A stretch of DNA of 64,000 bases from Liolophura sinensis (Eukaryota; Mollusca; Polyplacophora; Chitonida; Chitonidae), in assembly GCF_032854445.1 (NCBI RefSeq), contig NC_088295.1, forward strand, positions 86,348,644 through 86,412,643. The letters are read 5' to 3'. Both the position numbers and the translations under genes were made by a program. Numbering within the stretch: position 1 is the first letter of the stretch; every line of letters starts with the position of its first letter. Under the pieces are notes generated by a model, which made no database searches, was not told the DNA's origin, and saw nothing but the letters and a program-made list of their open reading frames with translations. This document shows, one piece after another, positions 11,676 to 24,800 of the stretch.

Positions 11676-12590
11676 CTTGACTGGTGTTTACACCGTAGTC
11701 AAGAATATTTAACTTATAGGACTACGGCCAGAATTATGGTAACAGGAAACCGGGAAGGGCGCGGGGAAGAAACCCACATCCATCTTGCAGGATGCTGCCA
11801 CACCTTCTCATGCATGACCGAAGAGGAAACCACAGATTTACTTCAACACAACCACATATATGTATGTCACTGATAGTAACTGAAATTTTAGGACATACAT
11901 GTACATCTGCTTGTCAGTGTACTAAAACTGAGTCGGGCATCGTTCAGATTTTGGGCAAATAACACGTGTCTGATTGGCGTTAATGCTACAAATTTATAGG
12001 TAAAGACGGCAGAGTGCCCGTCATAACCCATCGCCTTTTGCCAGGTACCGGTCAAACCCCTTGGTTTAAAACAACATTAACACAAGCAAACCTTGAGTTC
12101 CAACCTGTAATCTTCTTGGTGAGGAATCAATCGGTTGCAGCGAGGACAACAACATGCATTGACAATGTGCCGGATTTTATGCCATGGTTAGTGAATCCAT
12201 CAACACGTGTACAAATTCCAGGTCTACCCCTTTGTTGAACGACTTTGACAAATAGATCTCTTCAAAACCCAACAGTTTTGTTCATTTCTTTACTTGATTC
12301 TTGTTAAGAGTCGGAATTTTCCACTTAGTATACAACGGCGGCCAGATTTATCAGTGGAGGAAACCAGAGTGCCTGGGGTAAACCACCGACCTTTGGCAAG
12401 TTAATGACAAACTTTCCTCATATGAACAGATATGTACTTCTTGGTGGTGGAAGACAAGAGAGAGCCAGGTAATCTACAAACCCCTGATGAAGTCTGGGAA
12501 TAAATCCATACCTGGTATTTGGTACAGACTGAAAGACAACCATCCTTACAAACAAAGGAACCTCACAATAAAGCTGTTCCCATTCATTTT
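11676..12590. repeat. SINE fragment plus dispersed repeat, copy 2
   Basis: A minus-strand SINE 3' end lies at 11676-11790 (CAAGAATATTTAACTTATAG). The second copy of the element at 7330-7977 follows, with a further SINE-like piece at 12285-12370. The copies share about 500 bp in order but differ by indels, for example extra sequence at 11900-12030 here. Confidence 0.7.
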
Positions 12591-12594
12591 TATT
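12589..12594 (-). terminator. Possible polyadenylation signal of NOG1
   Basis: TTTATT on the plus strand reads AATAAA on the minus strand, about 270 bases after the NOG1 stop. It lies at the edge of the dispersed repeat, so it may be coincidental. Confidence 0.35.
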
Positions 12595-12862
12595 GCAGAT
12601 GTTGATTAACAGCACTGGTCAATGCATTGGGAGCGAGAACACATTTATGTGACTTTTTAACATATACATACAGTTTACATATGTACAAATACTTACAGTC
12701 AGTAAGAATAACTCATAACAGGAAATAACCTTGTTACATACATTGTTGCATCTGCTTTTCCATACCTGGCCTGGTATTAATGTGTGTGGCAGAGAGGTAA
12801 TTTAACGCCAAATCATGATGCGAGTAAGAGTTTGAAAATCAAAGTATTAACACAGAGGGATA

Positions 12863-15800
12863 TTATCGACGACCAGTTTTACCCATCTTTCTCTTTCCAG
12901 CAAACAAGTGTTTGGGTTTCATGTTGAGTATGACTCGATCACCTTCTCCCTTCTTGGCATCTCTGTTTCTGGGAGCCTGAGCTTTCTTCGCGATCTTCCT
13001 TGCCTTCTTGGCCATCTGTTAAACAGACCACGCACATAATACAAAAGTTGTCATTGATACAGTGACATGATATCATGAGGAATCTTTCACACAAATGACT
13101 TTGGAATGATTAAGAGTGAGTGAGTGAGTGCTTGGGGTTTAATGTTTTTTCAGTCATATGACGACGAAGGAATCCTTAGAGTGCACGTAATGTGTCTCCT
13201 TGTTGCAGGACAGATTTTTACCGCTCTTTTATCTAGTGCTGCTTCAATGAGATGCCTTACCGCCCCTCCCGAGCCATTGTACTGATACAGGTCAACCAGT
13301 TGTTGCAACTATCCCCTTCATGCTGAACGCCAAGCGAGGAAGTTACAACTTCCTCTTTTAATGTCTTAGGTGTGACTTGGTCCAGGATTGACCCTGGATC
13401 TACCACTCTCGTAGCAGACTCTCTACCAACTGTGCTATCAGGGCGGTAGGAATGATTAAGAAAATTCTTCCTTCCACCATCAGTCTTTTTTAAACTTTAA
13501 GAAGGTAGATGACCATTAATCTGAGGCCACTTGTTCGAAAGCGTATTAAGAGTTAAGCCAGGCTTAAATCTTAATACCAGTCTTGGCCTAATACAAAACT
13601 AATGGGATTAAGGTAATATTGTGCTTACATGCTAATACACTTTCCAACAACTCAGCACTGAAACACAACCACAGCGGCTTTTAACACACTGATGACAGCC
13701 CAAACCCTCTGAGAACGAACACAATAGAAGATTTGTTCTCCAAAACTTCTGATGCCTGATACATTCATTTTCATTCATATTTTCTGAAAATGACACCTTG
13801 GTCCTCATACTCTTAGAGGATGCGATTTAAGAGAAAACAAATGCAAATTTGAGAGTAATTAAAAATGATTTTCAAAACAGTTGAGTCACTGGGCCTGTAA
13901 GATAAAGTTTTATGAGAATGAATGAGTACTGATTGTCTCACCACTTCATCCCTGACTCCAGACTTGTCTCTAGGGGTTCTAGAACTGCTGCGGGCACGAG
14001 AAGTATCCATGGATTCCTCACGTTTCCTCTTCAGTGGTTTCCTACTGGCGCTCCTTGATCGAAGCCTGGCATAGTGAGCCTGTGCAACAACAACAGCAAC
14101 ACGAGGTGACTGCAACATGATGACAAGTGTTTAGGACATTATTTGATTAATTAATGGTCAAATGGCATACTCAAGATTTTCTTACTTGTACGATGCCTGT
14201 CACTGCTCCGGGTAAATAACTACCCTTTGATAAGTTACTGACAGAAACTGTTACTAGCGACATTTCTTCGAAGTGAGGTGCCTCAATAGAAGAAACCCAT
14301 GTCAGCTGTTATGGTTTCATTGTTAGACACATAACAAAATTATTTCAAAACTCCTTTGAGACATTCAAGTAGCTGCACTAAGGTATCTGGAAAATTGGAC
14401 AATGGAGCAATGGTTAAAAGTGAGTGAGTGAGTGAGAGAGAGATCACTTTGATGTGTGCTTACATCACCCTTGGTGTCTATCTGCACTCCAAGGTCACGC
14501 ATTTCATCAGCCATTCTTTGGCGATCCAAACTCTTTCCTGTTCGCGGCATCCTTGACTTCTCTACACGCCTTTTCTCGCGAGACTCCAGAATTATTATCT
14601 TTTTCTTGTTGCGAATCCTGAAATACAAACCACATGTTTCAGACATCGGACTCTTAGCTTATTACAAAAATAAAAAAAAAAGAGAGAGACATAAATCTGA
14701 CTGGGACATCCCCATATACCAGACACACAGCTCTACTGGACCACGTTAAAAAAATAAACCTCAAAACTACTTTCCCTGCAATTCCATTCTATTTTATAAT
14801 TATACCTGCACATTTTGCCCATATTTATTCATTAAATTTTTTTTTTTTTTTGAGTTTATCACCGCACTACGAATATTCTATTTAAACAACGGCGGCCAGC
14901 ATAACGGAGACAAAACTGAACCCACAACCTTCTGCACGCTGTAGGCAGGCCTATGTATGACCATACATTTTACACCTGCATAAGCACACATTACTTCAAA
15001 CCAACATTCACTGGCCAGCCCTGTTTACAGGTTACTTACTGCCTGGCTGTAGCTCTCAGTTCCTTCATGTCCTCATCCTCCATGCTGTCATCAGAGTCAT
15101 AATACCCAGCTTGTTCTCTCATCTCCTCCTCCTTCTCCAGTTCCTCCAGTTTCTACACTCACAACACATGGCTTTTATCAGATACTGTTACAATTAATCT
15201 ACCCTTAATGTATTTGACTTCAACTGTTTTTCAGAGACAAATAAAGGTAATAAAATATTACTTCAGGTGCTGAAACATACATTTTCTTAGTAAGATATCA
15301 CCCTGCCTTCCAGACAAACTGTAGAACACCGGTCTAAGATCAATCAAACTCACAGAAAAAGGCAAAATGAGTAACTTGCCATTGACAAATTCAGTTTATT
15401 TAACATGTTTCAAGTGTGCTTATTGCACCTGGAACCTGAAGGCTCTCAGCCAGCACCTACATGTTCCTGAATACAAACAAGAGTCAAACCATTTGGCCAT
15501 TTACTTGTTTTTAAGAGCTCAAAATAAAAATCCTGGTCTTAATTCAGCTCGGGCCATCACAAAGATGTCACAAAATGACTGTTGTCATTAATCCAATTTC
15601 ATGTTGTTTTACAATTATTCTATGTAATAAGACACATTTAATAACTTATTCAACTTTGGTTGAGGTCAGCACTCTGAAGAGTTTGAAATATCAAACAATG
15701 TCGCTGAACGGGTATGTGCTTAAACCAAAAATTGTCCTCCAAAAAATAGAAGGTGACAAACGTTTAAAAAAGATTGAAAGTCATGAATTCCATGCTTACT

Positions 15801-18800
15801 AAAGCAGCTTATGCTTACAAGGAAATGATCAAACTGTAATACTTTAGTATGATCGTTTTCATTGTGTTTATGCATACTTTTGGTGTCCCCAGTTATTGGT
15901 CTTTATTACAATTTCTTCAATAAAATGGTTCTAAACAAATGTAATTTAACAGAAAATTTCCATAGATTTAGTCTGGTTTAAATAAATAATAGTGTGCAAC
16001 AATATTTTAATCGCTGGTCAAGATTTACAGAAATTACAGTTTCAACTTTCTTCCAATAGACTTTACATTACCTGCATGATATCTGGATCAATGAAGTCAG
16101 CCACATTATGCCCTTGCCAGATCTCCGGCATTGTGTCGTAGGCCTCTTCAGGATTGCTCAAGTCCCAGGTTTCTGAAGGTACAAGTGACAGGTCTCAGCA
16201 ATTGGTACACAATTACCATATTACAGAACACTTTTTTCATCCCACAGCAATAATGTGCAGTATATTCCATCTTTTATCTGATTCAGATCAATCATGCCAT
16301 ACTCTCCATTTTTCACTTTAACAAAACCTTCCCTTCAGACCATCCTATGGAAGTGTCAGCTTGCAGCAGTTTACTATTCTTCCCTCAAAATACTCTTCCT
16401 TTTATGTCACCTTTTCAAGTATTCTTTATAGTTCAAAATCTGTGAACTCACTGGTCAGCTCAGCAGATCACTAGATGTTCCCATAAATGTTAAGTCACTA
16501 TTCAGTGACCTATACAAGATCACCTGCTATAATCAGTATACATCAGAGGAAATCTTACTTCTCAAATCCAAAATGTATTCTTCTCCCATCTCCAGTTCAA
16601 TATCACGCTCCTGTCAACACACATAAAAAATCAACAATTTCATTTTACTGTAATTCTTCAACCTTTTTGAGGTTTGCAAGATTATACTTTTCGTTAAAGC
16701 TCTGAAATTGGCCAACCCAATTAATGTAGTATTGTCTCCAAAATCTAATTAAAAAGGCTAATAAATCACACTCAAGGTATCTTTTTTCGTCTTGTTTTTT
16801 CTAGTTATAACAACCATGGACAAGAATTGTAATCGTCAGATATATGAAACTTAAATAAGCACAGGTGAAACTTGAGAGGTATGTATACCACAATAAAATC
16901 CCTTACCAGTTTTTTCTTGGTGTCCGTTTCCATAGCTTGTCTTTTCTGCTTAATGTTTTCTGGAATACAAGGTGGTCTTTCCTGAAACACATTTTGGGGA
17001 GTTTTTAAGTAAATATTCCACTTCATGATTATTTTATTCAAGTACCACCAGGAAACTACAAAGATCATTCCAGTGATGATTTACTTATTTGACTGTTATG
17101 GATGGAGTGCCCAGCGTAAACCAACAACCTTTAGGGAGTTACTTGCAAACTCTTCCACATGTGATGTATGTCAAACTGGAGGATTTATAAGGTGGTCTCC
17201 AGCAAACTGGTCCACACGAAAAGTCAAACACTGACTGCTTGTCTCCAAGGATGTAAGACAGGGAATGTTGTTCCAGTAATAAATTGGGCAATCCATGTTC
17301 TGATAACACTGCTAAAAACATAATACTTTCAACTTGGTCAAATGTTTTACCTGACTGAGGTTTCCAATCCTTCATAACAGGATTGTACACTTTTAATACA
17401 TTGTTATCAATATACGTGCAAGTTCTTGATTAATGAACACTGTTAAAGATAAAACTCACTGAATGAATTAGTGCTTCACTAAATTTCTTTCATACCTTTA
17501 CATCCCGCTTTGATGGCACAGCCACGTGAAGTCTGTCGATAATTTCAGCACTTTTTTTCCCCTTCATTTTAGTTTCAATTCTATGAGCCAGTAATCGATC
17601 ACAGGCCTTAAAGGAAAAAACAAGGCATTCAGAGATCACAAAAAGCTTGCCTGGCTGACCAGTTGAAAAATCTGCATAATGTTCAAGTCATGTGATACAT
17701 TCAAATATTGACCTCTAAACCTCAATGTCATGCAGATATTATCCTCTAATTATATCGTGCTAAGATGTTAACATTAAATCAAAAAGAAAAACCAAAATTA
17801 TTACCGTATACATCACAACTATGGAGTTGTAAATCATTGTGGGGGTAAAAAGACACCGTGGGGAGTTAGTGTACAACTTTACCACAGAGGTCTTTGATAT
17901 GCAAATCGCGAACTGCATTTGGCAATCCATGTAATCTGGGAGGCAATTGCAACCCACGGAATAGCTAAGCAAAATGTTGATCTATGAGATAAAAGAGTTC
18001 CTTGGCCTTTGACATGCAAATCGCCAATGGATATCTGTGTACTATATAGGGATGAGACAACACTGGGATAAAAGAGAGTTGTAACTTGCTGCAGTGGTAA
18101 AAGGCGTTATTGTGGGCAATGTTCTTTGATATGTAAATCGTGAACTGCATCTGCCAATCCGTGACACTGCGGTGGCAATTGCAACCATGTGACTAGCTGA
18201 GCAAATGTTGAGCTATGGTAGTAAAAACTTCCCTTTGGGAGTTTGAGCACCAACTCGCTAGAGTGGTCTTTGATCACAAATCGCTACTCACGCCTGGCTA
18301 TCCGTGTACTATGTATGGCTAATGCAATCCTGTGATTGGCAGAGCAAATACTCAGCTGACAACAGTCAATGTGGATGGTTTAATGATTCCGTTGCAGTCT
18401 ATGAAGGCACATGCATCGGCCAGTGTCATAGGCTCCTAGTACTAATATAGATATGGGAAGCTTTCTACAGATAATGATTTATTTATTCGTTTGATTGGAA
18501 AACGGGCAGAGCTAGTGTGCTAACCAACTGAGCCACGGAGGCCCCACAGGTAATGTGTATACCAGACAAAATGAAGTCCAAAAAGTAGGCAAACTTTGAC
18601 ACTCCATATATCTAGTAAAATAGCTACAACTAGAGGTATGATAGCTGTTTGCAAAAGAAACTGCATTTCTACATGAAATGCTTGTAGAAATCTGTGATTC
18701 AAGGAGAACATTGAAAGTTCAAAAACAGAAAAAAGAAAAAAACTTAACCTTCCATCTGAGTATGTACACTAACACACCATACCTTAAACAAGGGAGCTAA

Positions 18801-21800
18801 CTTGGCAATTGAAAAGAAAAGGCTTAACCTTCAATCTGAGTATGTAGTACACACCATACCTTAGATTAAGGAGCTAAAAAAAGCTTATCCTTTAATCCAT
18901 GTATAAGTGCTCAACATACAAGAACCAAAAAAAAAGAAGCTTAACCTTCCATCTGAGTATGTACACTAGCACACCATACCTTAACCTAGTGAGCTTGTTG
19001 GCAGTTGAAAAAAAAAAGCTTAGCCTTCCATCTGAGTATGTACACTAGCACACCATACCTTAACCTAGTGAGCTTGTTGGCAGTTGAAAAAAAAAAGCTT
19101 AGCCTTCCATCTGAGTATGTACGCTAGCACACCATACCTTTGAAAAGGGAGCTAAATAGGCAGTTTAAAAACAAAAGCTTAACCTTCCATCTGGTATGTA
19201 CATTTACACACCATACCTTAGACTAGGGAGATGAAAAAAATGCTTAACCGACAATGCCATTTTCCCTCCCTCTTACAACATCTTGCAAGCTAACATTGAT
19301 TAAAACTTTAAAATAATAAATCGATTCTTGGAAAAATCTTTCAAAAATCCAAGCCAAATGCCTACATGAACCAAAGAAAGATAATGTCTTAAAATTCAAA
19401 AGTACTTATGTTCACAGTAACAATAATTTTGGTTAAATATGTATTTTTATGGCTTCTTACCACTAACTGCTACAATGAGCATCTGTTCAGGAATACCACT
19501 TGTAGGAAAATGAATTTAATCATGTGCCATTTTGAAACTAAACCTACATTATCCAGGAATGCAACCATGAATCAATGGCACAGCTTTCCTTGAAATCTAT
19601 AGGTAGTTTATCAATTCTGGTCTGTTGCCTGCGGTGCATGTAAGAGGGGAGACAACTCTATTTCACTAGTCACCAAGACGTGGAATTATACAGTACTCAT
19701 AGCTTCACATATTTCATGTACCTCTGTGCGAACATCCATAACTCCTTCCTCTGTGAGTGTGCTCATATACAGTACCGGGATGCCATCCGACTCAAAGCCG
19801 CAAAAATATTGCTGAAAAAAAAACAACAAAAGCAGACAATCACAGGGGTGACAAAGATATTTAGCTGGGACAAAAAGAGAACAAAAGACAAAACCAAAGT
19901 TTAATTCATAGAAGAACAAACCATTCCTTATCCTATAACCTGTACCGGAAGGTTAAATACACCAAGGCACATTCCTAACTTGTGACTCATGTTTAGAAGG
20001 TGTTTATCAACATCATAATACAGCCAGAATTATTGCTAAAATATACAAGCATACATTTCACCATGATTTTACTAATTTTATACAGACCTTTTTCTCATCA
20101 TCCAATTCCTCTAACCTTTTCACATCAATTTTATTCACAACCACAATCAGTGGTTTATTGGCAAACAGCGGCTTTATGTTCTGAAACAACTCAACCTACA
20201 AAAACAACAGCAATAAAAGAAGAAATTAGAACTCTGATTTATTATATAAAAAAAAAAGACATCAAGCAACGGTCAAAACAAAGGCTTTATGAAATAATGA
20301 GTATAAATACTAACTTGGCAAGGGAGATAATCCGTACCTGTTCTGTAATCGAGTGTCCACACTGCTCAGAGATGTCCATAACATAGAGCACTGCAGCCCT
20401 CAGGTGAGCCAGGGCTGTGATGGCCTGCATCTCTATTGTGTTACGATCCTCCAGGGAGTGGTCCAGAATTCCAGGTGTGTCAATTACCTGTGAGAATTAC
20501 ATCAGCAAAGATGTACCCTTCACTGCGATATGTCCGAGCAACAACCTGACATGCAGTAGACTTTCACATACAATTATTAAATACTTGCATGAAAAGACTG
20601 TATATCACCTATAACTGATTGGCCTATAACCTGAAATGCACACAGTTTGAAACAACTCTCTTATTCTGTTCATACATACACACAATTTTCTAAATACTAT
20701 ATTCTAAAGAAAAAATAACAGTCTTACAGTTCAGCTCAGGCTAAAAGTTAATTATTTACTGCTTGCATCATGCTCCAAGATACTGAATAACACTCCACTG
20801 GCCCGTGACAAACCCTCTCCTGGCCTGTGTCGGAGGCCTGCTAAGGCACGTAGGATTATCGCTGGAAGACGTGAATATAGTTCTGTCTACAGACATATCC
20901 TTGTTTGCAAGCAAGGTGCCGACCCCGTGTTTCAGCTATTTGAACACATCCTAGACGTGAAAAGTGGAAAGTTTATCTTACAATATGTAACCTACCTCTG
21001 CACCACAAAATCAACTTAAGGGAGTAAATATGCGATCAAAGTCATCATCAACGGTCGGTACATTATTTTGATATACATTTACACTATCCCATATAGAACC
21101 AGGCAACAGATATTTTATAGTAAACTGGCCAAATCTTTCATAACATTTCACAAACCAAGGGAACATTTCTGTGAATAAAGTACATGCAATAGCGTGCGCT
21201 TCTTGCCTAGGACATCGTCCTAACACCGGCAGAGAGCAGTCTTGTGTGGCCGTGCCTCTGCGTGCAATAGCGCGCGCTTCTCGCCTGGGACATCGTGCTA
21301 ACACCGGCAGAGAGCTGTCTCGTGTGGCCGTGCCTCTGCGTGCAACAGCGCGCGCTTCTCGCCAGGGACATCGTGCTAACACCGGCAGAGAGCAGTCTTG
21401 TGTGGCCGTGCCTCTGTGTGCAATAGCGCGCGCTTCTCGCCTGGGACATCGTGCTGACACCGGCAGAGAGCAGTCTCGTGTGGCCGTGCCTCTGTGTGCA
21501 ATAGCGCGCGCTTCTCGCCTGGGACATCGTGCTAACACCAGCAGAGAGCGGTCTCGTGTGGCCGTGCCTCTGCGTGCAATAGCGCGCGCTTCTCGCTTGG
21601 GACATACCCCTAACACAAACAGAAAGCAATCTTAAGTGGCTGGGTGCCTCTGCATGATCTTTCATGCTCATCTCTTATAAATTGTTGTGTTTGAATAACG
21701 GTGACCTCTTAATAACATCATGTTTTCACATTACTGCAAGGATAGTGTGAGCCTCATGAAAAGAAAAAAAACAACAAAAAGACAACCCAAAATATGTATG

Positions 21801-24800
21801 TTCATGTTATGTCACCAGGCTGCAGATCTTTCATGGTATGATGGGCATGTAGACCTAGCCACAGGTTTTTTTTTTTTTGATCTGACTGGTGTGTTTAAGA
21901 AATTTTCAAGACTAGCCAACATCACTGTCTGTACAGACATGCTCAGTCGCTGACCGAATAGCTGCCTAGAGAGTTATACACAGGAGTGATTTACACAGAA
22001 ACTTGCATCAGCCCAAGCAGTATTTGGAGAAATCAACCTTTTCCTATTGTTTATGATTTTCAAAACCATACAGGCTGTGTTAGATAATAAAGTTTGACAC
22101 TTTTGAGTATCATTTACGTACTCCAATACAACATGTCTATTGTTTTACAATTTTGGCAAAGTGTCACTGCCGGACAACAAACCTGCATTAGTTCTTCTTC
22201 CAGGTCTCTGCATGACACTTCTGAATATTTTAATTAAGCCTGGGATTAAGACAGATGTCTATCTTAATCTCAGATTAGGATTTTTCAACGGCAAATGACT
22301 CTTAAGAGGAAAACCTTCTACAGAAGAAGCTAAAGATATTTGTCCATCCTTTAGCATGTTTTGGGAGATGAAGAATGAGCTAGTTTTAGCAGTTGTAATG
22401 ATACATTACAAATCTAACTTGAACTAACTCATAAATCACAACTTCATATATTGTCACCTTGTGATCACAAATACACACATCAGACATTTTACTTCAGTTT
22501 CATGCTTTGTGTTAGTCCTTCAAAAATCTTTTAAATTATTTTAACAAAGAACTATATTTTCCATTGTCAACTTCCCAGAACCATCGTGTAAGCCTACCAA
22601 TGCTCAGCCATGTGTTTGATCAGTCACAGTGGACGCAGTAGACTGTCTACAAGCCCTCTACAAAGTCACTACAAGGTCCCTTGGATCGCATTAATCTCCC
22701 GTCTGGTTTTGACTTTTAGCCTGAGCTGTACTGTATTTTGAAGTTATCAAGGGTTAAAATGAACACTTTAATGTAACCATGGTCTAAACTCCATTTACAT
22801 GGAGACATTCCGTGACTTATCTTGAATCATTCTGCTGGTTGGTCACACACATAGCTCACTGTACCTTTCTCAACTTTATTTTAGCTTTAAATTATGAACA
22901 ATGTATAACGAAATAGGTAAGATGTTGACTACATAATTAACTGTGTGTAAAATGACTGACTGACCTGCCACCTGAGGTATTTGTAGTCTGTATGACCAAC
23001 AAACAGAGACTTTGTGGTAAATGCATACGGCTGCACTTCTACATCTGCCCTTGTTATCTGAAAAGGTAAACATATCTCCTGTTATCAGTGGAAGTGCCAT
23101 AGTCAAACTGGTTGAAAACTTCTTTCGAACTCACTAATAACTACCAATGCTACTAACTTGAACATTATCCTAAATGTCATATAAGTGATTTTCGAAAACT
23201 TCTAATAACTAACAATGCTTTTACACAACTAATAACTACCTGTGCTACTAACTTAGACATTGCCCTAAATGTCAACTACGGTAAATGGCCTAAAGTTTCG
23301 CACGTGATACATATCACGCGAGATACTTTCACATCTGAGTTTGCGGCAAGATGACAGAAGAGAGTGATTAGCGAGTCCAGCATATTGGGAGACCAGAATT
23401 GTTCGAGTTGTTATCACATTAGGAGTTTGCACAACACCGTCACCAGATTTATAAACAAAATACATATACAGTTTTGCCCACATGTGATTTATGTGTTGAA
23501 TGCAACAGATAAAATTATTGTTTTGCCTTCCGTCAGAAAAATCACGTGATCGATGGGTAGACGTGGAAATTTTGAATCCTGTGATTGTTACTGGCTTGTA
23601 GCTACATACATGTATAGATAAAAACCAATCTGTATGACTAAAATTTTATCTGAAGGGGACTCGATTAAATATTAAGTAAATTAAGCATTCATGTTTACGA
23701 AATATGGACCAAAGATGACAGTCTTTCAAATTACTCCAGAATGAACAAGTACTATTTCGCTGCATCAGTGCAAACGCATGTGTGCAGGTCTCGCGTTGAT
23801 CGCAATTTGACATCTTCACCTCTTCTGCTAGTAGGCCTAGTTTACAGGTATAGATTGGTGAGGTATTAAATTCTGATATAGCTTGTATACGGAGAGCCAT
23901 GACCTCTGATATAGCTTGTATACGGAGAGCCATGACCTCTGATATAGCTTGTATACGGAGAGCCATGACCTCTGATATAGCTTGTATACGGAGAGCCATG
24001 ACCTCTGATATAGCTTGTATACGGAGAGCCATGACCTCTGATATAGCTTGTATACGGAGAGCCATGACCTCTGATATAGCTTGTATACGGAGAGCCATGA
24101 CCTCTGATATAGCTTGTATACGGAGCGCCATGACCTCTGATATAGCTTGTATACGGAGCGCCATGACCTCTGATATAGCTTGTATACGGAGAGCCATGAC
24201 CTCTGATATAGCTTGTATACGGAGAGCCATGACCTCTGATATAGCTTGTATACGGAGAGCCATGACCTCTGATATAGCTTGTATACGGAGAGCCATGACC
24301 TCTGATATAGCTTGTATACGGAGAGCCATGACCTCCACATGCGTAAAGGTACTGGGTAGTCACGCTGAATTTCCACATGAGTTTTCTCCCAAATCCCCAT
24401 TTATCACAAAATAACGATAATAAAACCTGTTACGAAGTGCATGTACTAAAATTATTATGATTAAAATTCAGGAGAACATGAACTGTCGGTGGTAGGAGCA
24501 TAAACTAACTGCTCAGTTAGTATGCGTGAGCTTGTTTTTTACATTCTTGAATTGTCAGTATTATCCCCTGACCACCCCTGATGCTCCCCCGTGGTCCTCA
24601 GTCAGTAACAACCACAACCCACGCAATGAATGGGGTACACTTTCCGAATCCCAGGCGAAACTTTAGGTCATTTACCGTAAGTGTTCTTCTAAGACCACTG
24701 CTAACTACCAATACTACTAAATTGGACATTATCCTAAATGTCAACTAAAGTGTTCTTCTAGACAACTAATAACTACCAATGCTTCTGGACAACTAATAAC

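Noticed and set aside
13400-13450. tRNA gene candidate on the minus strand
   Set aside because: It has A- and B-box-like stretches but continues into a roughly 330-bp SINE body and lacks a convincing cloverleaf.
21011-21671. Arg/Ala-rich frames of 150-200 codons
   Set aside because: They are by-products of the 78-bp GC-rich array and lie in a NOG1 intron.
23646-24414. Several 170-230 codon frames on both strands
   Set aside because: They are by-products of the 33-bp array at 23873-24335.
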